From Helicobacteraceae bacterium (GTDB taxonomy: Bacteria > Campylobacterota > Campylobacteria > Campylobacterales > Helicobacteraceae), in contig JARHYY010000119.1 in the NCBI GenBank assembly GCA_029258405.1, positions 1-6,799 on the forward strand: DNA of 6,799 nt, read 5' to 3'. Below, one piece after another: positions 1 through 6,552 of this stretch. The notes under the pieces were generated by a model. It worked only from the letters and a program-made list of their open reading frames with translations. It ran no database searches and was not told the DNA's origin. Position 1 is the first letter of the stretch; each line of letters begins with the position of its first letter. The position numbers and the translations under genes were made by a program.

Positions 1-121
1 CCTATAAAATAATTTGTATATTGAGCATATAAACTGCTTACATAGAAAATCAAGGATAATTGGTTATGCTCATAGATTCATCTCAAAGGTTAATATCTTT
101 GGGGTTTTTATATACAGTATT

Positions 122-1996
122 TTAAAAATATACACGAATCCCCGCATGAATGCTATCTTTGCGTTTCATGGCATCATAATTGTTAAATTTATTATATTCA
201 TAATGCGTATAAAAAGCATAATTCTGCGTAAAGCTATAGTGTAAGGAAGTTTTGAGAGTATTTTGTATTATAGAATGAGTATAAAATATATGAGAATATT
301 CCACCAAAGCTTTATATGGAGTCTGCCCACCTACAACAATGCCAATATTATTTATAAAGGCAGCCATGGGCTTTTTATTGTTTAATGCCATACCTCCAGA
401 GAGATAATAAACATAGCCTATTTTACCTATATTAAATGTTAAACCTGCCTGTAGCTTTGCTAAAGGATTTATATTCTGGAATATTCTTTCTGCCCCCAAA
501 TAAAGACGATAAGAAAAAGGTTGAAAAAGAGTGCTTATAGGCACCATAGATGCCAAAGAAAGTAAGGTAAAATGCTCTGCTTTTATAGAATCTTCATCAT
601 AAGAGAGCAACAATTTAAGAAATTCAATTTGAGTACCTTCAAGATAACCCTTATCGCTATCGCTTAAATCATGGTAGCTTATTCGCCCTTCAATAGTACC
701 TTTTAGCTTTTGCTTATATTGCTTCATGAAACCTGCATACATTCTTGTTGCACGATGTCCATAAAGTAGAGATGCTTTTTTGCTTGGGGATAAAGGGGTG
801 CTTTTCCCAAGTTTTGAGCGTCTAAGAGCTATTTCATATGCCATATCAATATAATCTTCTTTGTTGCTATCACCACTCATATAATTATATTCATTCAACT
901 CAAGTAAAGCTTCGAGAAATAATTTTTCTTTTTCTTGGTTATCAAAATTAATATGCTCCAATGTTTTTTTTTGCTTCAATACGGATTGCATATTTTTGAG
1001 CTCTGAATAAGAAAACATTTTTTCATATTCTTTGAGTATCCGTCTTTTACTTGGGCGATACTGTTCTTGAACAATGAGCTTGTGTTTTTGCAAAGCAAAT
1101 ATTGTTTCTGATGGAATTACATAATAAAAAAATTCTTTATGTAAATCTAGCTGCGGGCGTGCTGCTTCAAGTATCCACAAGATATTATAAGAACAATTTT
1201 CATCAAAAAAATAATAATCACTATGAACATTTCTCAATTCCCATATATGATTAAAAGCATTAATAGTTTCTTCTTTGGTGAAATTTAATTTAAATTCCCA
1301 TATATCCCTACTTTCACTATCTCTATATTCTTTGAGCATTTCATAATAGGGATGTATCGAATAATAGCCATCATAAAGCCCAAATATACCCCTTATAGCA
1401 AACATAAATCCATTTTCTGTATTTTCATCAGCAGCAGCAGCAAAATTAACACCAAAAGAGAGCAAAGAGCTCTCAAAAGAGCTATGAAACAGCAAGAAAG
1501 TATGCCCAAACATAGATGCGGGAGAATTAATATGTGCTGCTGGGAATACAATGCTTATTGCTTGAGGATCAATATATTCAAGCATATTTTGATATTCAAA
1601 GCATTCAATTTGAGGAAGATGAGTAAAGTTTAATTGTGTATTTAAAAATACAAATCGTGCCTTAAAGCGACATATTGCATGTGTATCATAGGGGTGGGTG
1701 GATATTTCATCAAGAGCAATGCTTGCAGGTTTTTGCATTTTTGGCAATGGCTTGTAAAATTCATTAATGGTAGCAATAAGCTCCTCTTTTGGATCATACT
1801 TTCCATTTTTTGCATAAAAAAAATCAGGTGCATCAATTTGGCTTTGCATTCCTTTAAAATGCAAAAGCTTAAGCCATTGGGGGTGTTTATCGAGATTGAG
1901 CTGTAAGGCTTTTGCTATCATTTGCTCTTTGTCTTCAGCATTTAATAAACATAAATTCATGCCTATTAAAGCCAAATACAAAAATATTTTTCTCAA
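122..1996 (-). CDS. Exported DUF4105 (Lnb-type periplasmic domain) protein with C-terminal putative outer-membrane barrel
   Basis: 624 residues. A signal peptide (hydrophobic 4-18, likely cleavage LNA|ED after residue 20) sends it to the periplasm. The DUF4105 domain covers about 125-295. It shows the family hallmark HINSPASMFGHTF (155-167) and a second conserved block, DENCSYN (265-271). H155 or H165 with C268 could form a Cys-His active site. I recall that Pfam names this domain after Lnb, a lipoprotein N-acyltransferase of Bacteroides, but acyltransferase activity here is only inferred. From about 410 the chain looks like amphipathic beta strands and ends IHAGIRVYF. The last residue is Phe, with hydrophobic residues at -3, -5, -7 and -9, the usual outer-membrane barrel terminal signature. 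It starts with TTG: the upstream in-frame stop is the stop of the DUF3015 gene, and the first ATG (codon 13) would cut the signal peptide. It is the last gene of the leftward cluster, 18 bases after DUF3015. Family assignment is firm; biochemical role unknown. Confidence 0.9.
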   Translation of the reverse strand: MRKIFLYLALIGMNLCLLNAEDKEQMIAKALQLNLDKHPQWLKLLHFKGMQSQIDAPDFFYAKNGKYDPKEELIATINEFYKPLPKMQKPASIALDEISTHPYDTHAICRFKARFVFLNTQLNFTHLPQIECFEYQNMLEYIDPQAISIVFPAAHINSPASMFGHTFLLFHSSFESSLLSFGVNFAAAADENTENGFMFAIRGIFGLYDGYYSIHPYYEMLKEYRDSESRDIWEFKLNFTKEETINAFNHIWELRNVHSDYYFFDENCSYNILWILEAARPQLDLHKEFFYYVIPSETIFALQKHKLIVQEQYRPSKRRILKEYEKMFSYSELKNMQSVLKQKKTLEHINFDNQEKEKLFLEALLELNEYNYMSGDSNKEDYIDMAYEIALRRSKLGKSTPLSPSKKASLLYGHRATRMYAGFMKQYKQKLKGTIEGRISYHDLSDSDKGYLEGTQIEFLKLLLSYDEDSIKAEHFTLLSLASMVPISTLFQPFSYRLYLGAERIFQNINPLAKLQAGLTFNIGKIGYVYYLSGGMALNNKKPMAAFINNIGIVVGGQTPYKALVEYSHIFYTHSIIQNTLKTSLHYSFTQNYAFYTHYEYNKFNNYDAMKRKDSIHAGIRVYF

Positions 1997-1998
1997 AA

Positions 1999-2008
1999 CT
2001 CCCCCTAA
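1999..2008 (-). promoter_or_regulatory. Shine-Dalgarno site supporting the TTG start of the DUF4105 gene
   Basis: On the minus strand, TTAGGGGGAG sits directly before TT and the TTG start at 1996-1994. If TTAGGGGG is the pairing stretch, the spacer is 4 bases, which is short but workable. No other start gives both a ribosome site and a complete signal peptide. The site lies in the 18-base gap after the DUF3015 stop, so translation may be coupled. Confidence 0.6.
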
Positions 2009-2014
2009 ATGGTA

Positions 2015-2455
2015 TTAAAGGGTATGTATATTATCTAATGTTGTTGCCATATCGGCTGATGAATTATTATAAATAGCTATATAGTTTTCTTGTAAATTCG
2101 TCTTAAAGGTTTCCTTATCTTGAACTTCAAGTAATTCTACTAAAGTGTCAAGGTTTTCTCCGCGACCAATAGAAATCTCTTTATGTAATGCGTCCATATT
2201 GGAAGCAACAAACTCTTGCACGCGTTCATTCATCACAAAAACCGCTTTACGGCAATTCAATGTTCCAGAAGTAATACCAAAAGTTTGGTTACCAGAAGTA
2301 GCATTAGTTGTCGCTTGTAAAGCATATAAAATTGCTGTGTTGGGCTGTGTAATGACCAATGTTCCTAAACCGCAACCTGTTTGACTATTAGCATTTGCCA
2401 TAGCACTTACACTTAATGTGGCTGTAAATGCTAATGCACATAAGAATTTTTTCAT
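2015..2455 (-). CDS. DUF3015 family exported protein
   Basis: 146 residues, close to the family's usual size. An N-terminal signal peptide (MKKFLCALAF..., hydrophobic 4-17) has an AMA|NA cleavage motif after residue 20. The mature part opens with the DUF3015 hallmark TGCGLG (26-31) and continues with FGITSGTLNC (59-68) and the helical stretch ISIGRGENLDTLVELL (94-109). C28 and C68 are the only cysteines of the mature protein and could form a disulfide in the periplasm. The ATG start has a good AAGGA site 7 bases upstream. It sits 46 bases after the nitroreductase gene and 18 bases before the DUF4105 gene. No catalytic motif is visible and the function of the family is unknown to me. A structural or accessory role with the DUF4105 protein is a guess from adjacency and shared export. 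Confidence 0.9.
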   Translation of the reverse strand: MKKFLCALAFTATLSVSAMANANSQTGCGLGTLVITQPNTAILYALQATTNATSGNQTFGITSGTLNCRKAVFVMNERVQEFVASNMDALHKEISIGRGENLDTLVELLEVQDKETFKTNLQENYIAIYNNSSADMATTLDNIHTL

Positions 2456-2501
2456 TGTTTATTCCTTATTTTATAATTAAAGTTTTGTTGTGGGTTTATC
2501 A

Positions 2502-3140
2502 TTAAACAAAAGTAACTACTTCGTTCAATGATTTACGGAGTTGTTTGCTTTGAGGGTTAATCCTATAACCAAAGGCAATAAGATAGGTAATATTAAAATT
2601 ACCATCTTTATAAAAATCAATTTCATCTAAAAGAATTTGAGAAACTTTATGATACTCATATCCTTCAATGGCACATGAATCGATATGTAAATATGCTGCT
2701 GCTGTCATCATATTACCGCTTGCTAAATAAACCTGCATTTTTGCCCAGTCATCTATCTTCTCTGCACTTTTATTTAATGTAAAATTGGCAAAAACCTCTT
2801 TAACATTTTTAAGCATCTCTGCATTTCCTCCAGTCTTACGCCTAAAGGATTCCTCAATATACGAGCTAGAATTATTGAAAGTATGAGCTTTTCGAGAAAG
2901 CAAAATAACCAAATGGGAACATGTCGTGATTTGAACTTGATTCCAACAAGCTGGTCGCAATTTTTCCTTCAAAGATTGATTGCTAATAACCAAAAAATGC
3001 CAAGGCTCAAGCCCAAAAGATGATGGAGATTTACGCCCAGTTTCTAGGATAAAATGCATATCTTCATCGCTTATTTTTTTAGCAATGTCAAATTTCTTGC
3101 AAGCATGGCGAAAATTCATTGCTTCCATAAACTTATTCAT
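2502..3140 (-). CDS. FrxA-like NAD(P)H-dependent flavin nitroreductase
   Basis: 212 residues from the ATG at 3140, the normal length for the NfsB/FrxA/RdxA branch of the nitroreductase family. These are cytoplasmic FMN homodimers that reduce nitro compounds, quinones or flavins with NAD(P)H. In H. pylori the paralogues RdxA and FrxA activate metronidazole. Visible motifs are RHACKKFD (11-18, FMN phosphate contacts), SPSSFGLEPWHF (38-49, flavin and dimer site), WNQ (66-68), DWAKMQVYLASGNMMTAAA (131-149), IDSCAIEGY (153-161) and FGYR (190-193). The GLEPW and IDSCxIEGY forms resemble remembered FrxA more than RdxA, so it is called FrxA-like without fixing the symbol. A longer reading frame begins at a TTG at 3173 but lacks a ribosome site, whereas the chosen ATG has a strong one. 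It lies 53 bases downstream of uup and is probably cotranscribed with it. No damaged residues seen. Confidence 0.9.
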   Translation of the reverse strand: MNKFMEAMNFRHACKKFDIAKKISDEDMHFILETGRKSPSSFGLEPWHFLVISNQSLKEKLRPACWNQVQITTCSHLVILLSRKAHTFNNSSSYIEESFRRKTGGNAEMLKNVKEVFANFTLNKSAEKIDDWAKMQVYLASGNMMTAAAYLHIDSCAIEGYEYHKVSQILLDEIDFYKDGNFNITYLIAFGYRINPQSKQLRKSLNEVVTFV

Positions 3141-3145
3141 ATACG

Positions 3146-3152
3146 CTCCCTC
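3146..3152 (-). promoter_or_regulatory. Ribosome binding site fixing the nitroreductase start
   Basis: The minus strand reads GAGGGAG, then CGTAT, then ATG at 3140-3138. This strong site at a 5-base spacing favours the ATG over the TTG eleven codons upstream, so the protein should begin MNKFMEAM. Confidence 0.75.
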
Positions 3153-3193
3153 AATTAGCATTTTAAAAAACAACTTTGCAATTGTACCACAAT

Positions 3194-5140
3194 TTAGTTA
3201 ATGCCCTTTTGGAAAGACTCTTTTTTTTCTTCAAGGTATATATAATAATCAAGTTTTTCAGAAGCTTTTTGTTGCAATGCTTGATATTCCTCAGAGAGCT
3301 TTTTCCAATCTTTTTGAGAATTATCTGAAGAAAGTTCTATTTCAAGTTTTTTAATTTGAAGTTGAATATTCTCAATTTCTTGAGGAAGATTTTGTAGCTC
3401 TCTTTCTTCATTGTAGCTTAGTTTATGAGCTTTTTTGGGTATAATCGATTTATATGCCTTATGTTCAATGTCCTTTTTCAACACTTCTTGCATTTCTTCA
3501 TAAGCAAATAATTCCTTTTGCTCATCAAGAAATGCACTAAACTGCTTACAGCTTGGAGTAACCTCGCCATATCCATTAAAAACAAGTAAATTATCAGCAA
3601 CCTTATCAGTAAAATAGCGATCATGGCTCACAAACAGTAATGCCCCCTGAAAACTAAGAAGATATTCTTCCAGCACACCCATAGTAGCAATATCTAAATC
3701 ATTTGTTGGCTCATCTAAAATAAGACATTCATATTCTTGTGTAAAGAGCAACGCTAAGGCTAGGCGGCTTTTTTCTCCACCACTTAAAACTCCTATTTTC
3801 TTATCTAAATGCTCTTTAGGAAAGAGAAAATTTTTTAAATAGCCATAAACATGTATATTTTTTCCCTTTACATTAACCCTATCCCCACCAAATGGGCAAA
3901 ATGTTTCGATGATATTTTTAGAATCATCAAGCCTGCTTCTATGCTGGTCAAAATATCCTATCTTAATATCTCCCTTTTTTATAATGCCTTGCGTTGGAAT
4001 TATTTCACCTATGAGCATTTTTAAAAAACTGCTCTTGCCGCTTCCATTTCGACCTACAATAGCAATTCTATCTTTTTGTACAATTCGCAAATTAAGACCT
4101 TGAATAAGCTCTTTATGACCCATCTTAAGCGTAACATTATCGAGTTCAAAAAGCATTTTTTGACGGTTGATGCTTATAGGGCGATGAAAATGTTTTTGCT
4201 CCCTTTGAAGCTGTAACTTCATAGTAGATAGTATTGAAGGATTTTTTTTAGCACTTGCCCTAAGTTCAAGCAATCTTTGTTTTCTCCCTTCGTTGCGTTT
4301 TCGCCTTGCTTGCACTCCTTTACTGAGCCACTCCTCTTCATTTTTAAGTAATTTGAGTAATTGTTCATGCTCCTTATGAAGAGCTTTTAATAATTCCTCT
4401 TTTGCTTTAAGGTAATCTCTATACCCGCCATTAAAACAATGTAGCTCTTTGTTGCTAATTTCTGCAATTTTAGTAGCAATGGTATCTATAAAATAGCGAT
4501 CATGTGATATAAAAACAAGAGTGTATTTTTCTTTCAATATCCACTCCTCTAAAAATTCTACCATTTCTCCATCAAGATGGTTAGTTGGTTCATCAAGCAA
4601 AAGCACATCAGGCTTAAACAGCAAAAGCCCTGCTAGTGCCACTCGCTTTTGCTCACCACCACTTAAGAGATTTGATGGAGTATGCTCATATTCCTTCAGT
4701 TTAAAGGCTTGAAGAATCCGCTCTATTTTATTCTCTATATCCCACGCATTATGATGTTCAAGAAGCTGCACAAGCTCATTATATCTTTTAAGTAAATCTT
4801 TGTTTTCAAAAGTTTCTGCTTTTGCTTGGAGCTGTTCAATCTCTCTTTTAGCATCATCAAGTATCTTGAGCTGTTTTCTGATGGAATCTTTAACTGACAC
4901 CCCCTCTTGAAATACAGGCTTTTGGGGAAGATAGGCTACATTAATATTATGCTGTATGCTATATTTACCTGAATCAAAAGCAACTTTTTGTGCAATAATA
5001 TTCAAAAGAGTGCTTTTACCACAACCATTATTGCCAATAATAGCTATTCGCTCATATTCATTAATATGCAAAGAGAGCTGCGTAAATAATGCTTGGTGCT
5101 CATATTGTTTGCTCATATTATGAAGTGATATTAAACTCAT
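3194..5140 (-). CDS. uup: ABC-F family ATPase Uup
   Basis: 648 residues with two ABC ATPase domains and no membrane segment, the ABC-F layout. Domain 1: Walker A GNNGCGKST (36-44), Q-loop LPQ (71-73), signature LSGGE (159-163), Walker B with catalytic Glu LLLDEPTNHLD (180-190), H-switch ISHDR (211-215). The inter-domain linker (about 230-320) carries a basic patch, WLSKGVQARRKRNEGR (271-286). Domain 2: GRNGSGKSS (363-371), FDQHR (397-401), LSGGEKSR (452-459), LILDEPTNDLD (473-483), VSHDR (504-508). A C-terminal coiled coil (about 573-648) starts with KLSYNEERELQNLP, as in E. coli Uup. This tail and the FDQHRSRLD stretch separate it from EttA and YheS. ABC-F proteins bind the ribosome and act on stalled or structured translation states; E. 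coli uup mutants show raised precise transposon excision. All catalytic residues are present. It starts at ATG with a modest AAGAGAGA site 9 bases upstream and is first in the leftward cluster. Confidence 0.95.
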   Translation of the reverse strand: MSLISLHNMSKQYEHQALFTQLSLHINEYERIAIIGNNGCGKSTLLNIIAQKVAFDSGKYSIQHNINVAYLPQKPVFQEGVSVKDSIRKQLKILDDAKREIEQLQAKAETFENKDLLKRYNELVQLLEHHNAWDIENKIERILQAFKLKEYEHTPSNLLSGGEQKRVALAGLLLFKPDVLLLDEPTNHLDGEMVEFLEEWILKEKYTLVFISHDRYFIDTIATKIAEISNKELHCFNGGYRDYLKAKEELLKALHKEHEQLLKLLKNEEEWLSKGVQARRKRNEGRKQRLLELRASAKKNPSILSTMKLQLQREQKHFHRPISINRQKMLFELDNVTLKMGHKELIQGLNLRIVQKDRIAIVGRNGSGKSSFLKMLIGEIIPTQGIIKKGDIKIGYFDQHRSRLDDSKNIIETFCPFGGDRVNVKGKNIHVYGYLKNFLFPKEHLDKKIGVLSGGEKSRLALALLFTQEYECLILDEPTNDLDIATMGVLEEYLLSFQGALLFVSHDRYFTDKVADNLLVFNGYGEVTPSCKQFSAFLDEQKELFAYEEMQEVLKKDIEHKAYKSIIPKKAHKLSYNEERELQNLPQEIENIQLQIKKLEIELSSDNSQKDWKKLSEEYQALQQKASEKLDYYIYLEEKKESFQKGIN

Positions 5141-5159
5141 TAATAAAAATCTCTCTTAA

Positions 5160-5188
5160 AATATAAAGTTTTCACACAGATTACTCAA
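5160..5188 (-). promoter_or_regulatory. Possible sigma-70 promoter for the leftward uup cluster
   Basis: Minus strand: TTGAGT (5188-5183), a 17-base spacer, then TATATT (5165-5160). Predicted initiation near 5153-5155 leaves a leader of only about 13-15 bases and clips part of the ribosome site, so a different promoter is possible. It is placed by consensus matching only, in very AT-rich DNA. Confidence 0.35.
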
Positions 5189-5213
5189 TTAATGTACTCT
5201 GTTTTAATGCTCA

Positions 5214-5222
5214 TGCTATAAT
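5214..5222 (+). promoter_or_regulatory. Extended -10 promoter for azlCD
   Basis: TGCTATAAT is a perfect -10 hexamer (5217-5222) with the TGn extension, the form typical of Helicobacter housekeeping promoters, which often lack a good -35. No clear -35 is seen about 17 bases upstream. Expected start near 5229 gives a 20-base leader that still holds the weak TAGAGA ribosome site (5238-5243) before the azlC ATG. Confidence 0.6.
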
Positions 5223-5248
5223 TATATCAAAACACAATAGAGATTACC

Positions 5249-5926
5249 ATGAAACAAAAACATGTCTTTACTCTTACATTACCAGTACTTATGGGATATG
5301 TGCCTCTTGGTGCTGCATTTGGAATATTAGCAGCATCTGCTGGATTTAATTTTATAGAAATGCTTTTAAGCTCCCTTATTGTTTATGCTGGAGCGGGGCA
5401 GTTTCTTTTGGTTGCTTTAGTAAGTGCTGGAGCTAGCTTTATGGAAGTAGTTATTGCTTCGTTTTTTCTCAATTTTCGACACTTTTTTTACACGCTCTCG
5501 CTTCTTGAAGAGTTTAAAAAAATAAACTTTTTAAAACATTATATTATGTTCGCACTTACTGATGAGAGCTTTGCTCTTATAAGTTCGCATAAAAAATATA
5601 TTACACAGTTCTCTTTAGCCCAAAGATCAAAAATATTATTCTTCATTTGTTTATGCAATCATATTTATTGGATCATTGGTTCTATTCTTGGTTTTCTATT
5701 CCAAAAAAATGTAAATATTAATTATGATGGGATTGAATTTAGCTTGACTGCTCTTTTTATTGTTTTAGGCTACGAGCTCTATAAGCAAAATCCCAATCAC
5801 AAAATTTTACTTACAGCATCTACTATTGCCCTTATTGCTCTTTTGTTTATAGATAAGAATTATATGTTTGTGTTTTGTTTAAGCGTAGCTATTGCTTTGC
5901 TTTTTATAGGCAGAAAATATGTTTAG
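5249..5926 (+). CDS. azlC: AzlC family branched-chain amino acid exporter, large subunit
   Basis: 225 residues, very hydrophobic, matching AzlC in length and motifs. With AzlD it forms an inner-membrane exporter of branched-chain amino acids and analogues; the family was named from B. subtilis azaleucine resistance, and E. coli YgaZ/YgaH is equivalent. Conserved features are LPVLMGYVPLGAAFG (11-25), SSLIVYAGAGQFLLVAL (41-57), and the hairpin FFLNFRHFFYTLSL (72-85) with its Asn-Phe-Arg-His core. TDES (104-107) follows. Further membrane segments lie at about 128-152, 165-178, 187-201 and 205-221. The ATG start has a weak TAGAGA site 5 bases upstream and a strong -10 promoter. The last 8 bases overlap azlD, so the two subunits are translationally linked. 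The precise substrate is not shown by the sequence. Confidence 0.92.
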   Translation: MKQKHVFTLTLPVLMGYVPLGAAFGILAASAGFNFIEMLLSSLIVYAGAGQFLLVALVSAGASFMEVVIASFFLNFRHFFYTLSLLEEFKKINFLKHYIMFALTDESFALISSHKKYITQFSLAQRSKILFFICLCNHIYWIIGSILGFLFQKNVNINYDGIEFSLTALFIVLGYELYKQNPNHKILLTASTIALIALLFIDKNYMFVFCLSVAIALLFIGRKYV

Positions 5927-6266
5927 CGATTCTATCTTTATAATGATTATTGCTGCTTTTATAGGCACTTATCTTACAAGAATTTTACCCTATTGGCTAT
6001 TTAAAAACAAACAAGAAAGCAAAAATCTAGCTTTTTTACAACTCAATATGCCTTTAGTAATTATTATCGTTTTATTTTTCTACACTTTTTATGACATAAA
6101 TTTTACCCAAGCTCCTTATGGTTTAGATGTAATTTGTGCTTGTATATTTGTATTCGTATTGCATTATATTTTTAAAAACAGTCTCTTGAGCATAATAGCA
6201 GGGACAGTATTTTATATGATTCTTTTAAATATTATAGATTCAGATATATTTTCACTATTAATATGA
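5919..6266 (+). CDS. azlD: AzlD family branched-chain amino acid exporter, small subunit
   Basis: 115 residues, the typical size for AzlD, with three to four hydrophobic segments (about 5-27, 43-58, 68-85 and 89-106). The family signature GTYLTRILPYWLF (16-28) includes the conserved Arg21 and Pro24; MPLVIIIVLFFY (44-55) is the usual second segment. It works as the partner of AzlC in the inner membrane. Its ATG lies inside the end of azlC (8-base overlap), with AGG 8 bases upstream. It ends TGA as part of an ATGA overlap with a small downstream frame. Intact, with no unusual residues. Confidence 0.9.
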   Translation: MFSDSIFIMIIAAFIGTYLTRILPYWLFKNKQESKNLAFLQLNMPLVIIIVLFFYTFYDINFTQAPYGLDVICACIFVFVLHYIFKNSLLSIIAGTVFYMILLNIIDSDIFSLLI

Positions 6267-6364
6267 ATCCAAGCACTAAAGCTTGGGCTTCTGTTTTAGC
6301 AATAGCATCTAATTATACCCCACTAGAGCTATTTTTACAAAGCCTAACTTCGCATAATCCTTAG
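6263..6364 (+). CDS. Small 33-codon ORF coupled to azlD by an ATGA overlap (hypothetical or gene remnant)
   Basis: 33 codons, MNPSTKAWASVLAIASNYTP at the start, ending at TAG. I do not recognise it. In favour: its ATG overlaps the azlD stop as ATGA, a standard coupled-restart layout. Its base use also looks coding, with G+C near 44% at codon position 1, 50% at position 2 and 19% at position 3, counted by hand. Against: it is very short, has no ribosome site of its own, and a possible terminator hairpin lies in its first codons. It could be the surviving start of a longer third gene cut short near the group II intron remnant to its right, a real small protein, or chance. Confidence 0.35.
   Translation: MNPSTKAWASVLAIASNYTPLELFLQSLTSHNP
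6269..6294 (+). terminator. Weak hairpin after azlD, possible terminator
   Basis: CCAAGC (6269-6274), loop ACTAAA, GCTTGG (6281-6286) form a 6-base stem 2 bases after the azlD stop. The following stretch, GCTTCTGTTTTAG, is only partly T-rich, so termination would be weak. The hairpin overlaps the small ORF that starts at 6263; both calls are unlikely to be right together. Confidence 0.3.
6312..6340 (-). promoter_or_regulatory. Promoter-like sequence antisense to the azlD end
   Basis: Minus strand: TTGTAA (6340-6335), exactly 17 bases, then a perfect TATAAT (6317-6312). Initiation would be near 6305, transcribing leftward into the azlD 3' end. It may be a chance match inside the small ORF, or a leftover promoter of the sequence flanking the intron. 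Confidence 0.2.
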
Positions 6365-6409
6365 TGTATCTCATATTTATACTTACATATAGCTCTATTA
6401 TGTCTTGTT

Positions 6410-6441
6410 AAAGGGTGAGAATTAGTGATAGGTAACCCTTT
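6410..6441. repeat. 7-base inverted repeat near the intron 3' end
   Basis: AAAGGGT (6410-6416) and ACCCTTT (6435-6441) are perfect inverted arms 18 bases apart. On the minus strand they lie about 30-60 bases after domain V, where a group II intron carries domain VI and its 3' splice site. They may belong to domain VI or straddle the intron boundary. I could not draw a convincing domain VI with a bulged adenosine. Confidence 0.45.
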
Positions 6442-6471
6442 GAAGTTATCTCTAGCTTTTCCCCTTATCTC

Positions 6472-6502
6472 AAACCATGCAAGCTTTCAGAGCACACGGC
6501 TT
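6472..6502 (-). ncRNA. Group II intron domain V, shortened
   Basis: Minus strand: AAGCCGTGTGCTCT, then GAAA, then GCTTGCATGGTTT, 31 bases. The group II domain V is normally 34 bases with an AGC catalytic triad near the 5' end, a GAAA tetraloop and a 2-base bulge in the 3' strand. The AGC triad, the 9-pair lower helix (AAGCCGTGT with GCATGGTTT, allowing G-T pairs), the TT bulge and the GAAA are all present. Opposite GCTCT, however, only GC remains where five bases are expected. A three-base loss in the upper stem explains this. Splicing activity is therefore doubtful. Confidence 0.75.
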
Positions 6503-6552
6503 GCCATAATTTTAAATAATCATTTCATTTATCCAAATAAACAAAGAACCTT

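Noticed and set aside
1..121. Possible terminator for the leftward cluster (CAAAG/CTTTG arms)
   Set aside because: Five-base stem with no T-tract on the minus strand; no convincing terminator or downstream gene seen before the window ends.
14..244. 76-codon plus-strand frame at the left edge
   Set aside because: Its second half is antisense to the DUF4105 3' end, it starts at TTG without a ribosome site, and the peptide is low-complexity AT-driven sequence.
964..972. T9 run (A9 on the coding strand) in the DUF4105 gene as a phase-variation switch
   Set aside because: Runs of 8 also occur at 1816-1823, 3231-3238 and 4242-4249 in intact genes, as expected at this base composition; all frames here are open.
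1428..1441. GCA/GCT triplet repeat
   Set aside because: Only about four units, encoding Ala186-189 in frame; length changes would not shift the frame.
2470..2481. TATAAA/TTTAAT -10-like sequences upstream of the DUF3015 gene
   Set aside because: They are so close to the ribosome site that a transcript would lose most of its leader; the AT-rich gap makes such matches likely by chance.
2926..2940. GATTTGAAC, a reverse-strand match to the tRNA T-loop GTTCAAATC
   Set aside because: It lies inside the nitroreductase coding region with no matching acceptor or anticodon arms.
3141..3173. 11-codon N-terminal extension of the nitroreductase from a TTG
   Set aside because: No ribosome site precedes the TTG, while the internal ATG has a strong GAGGGAG site and gives the usual family length.
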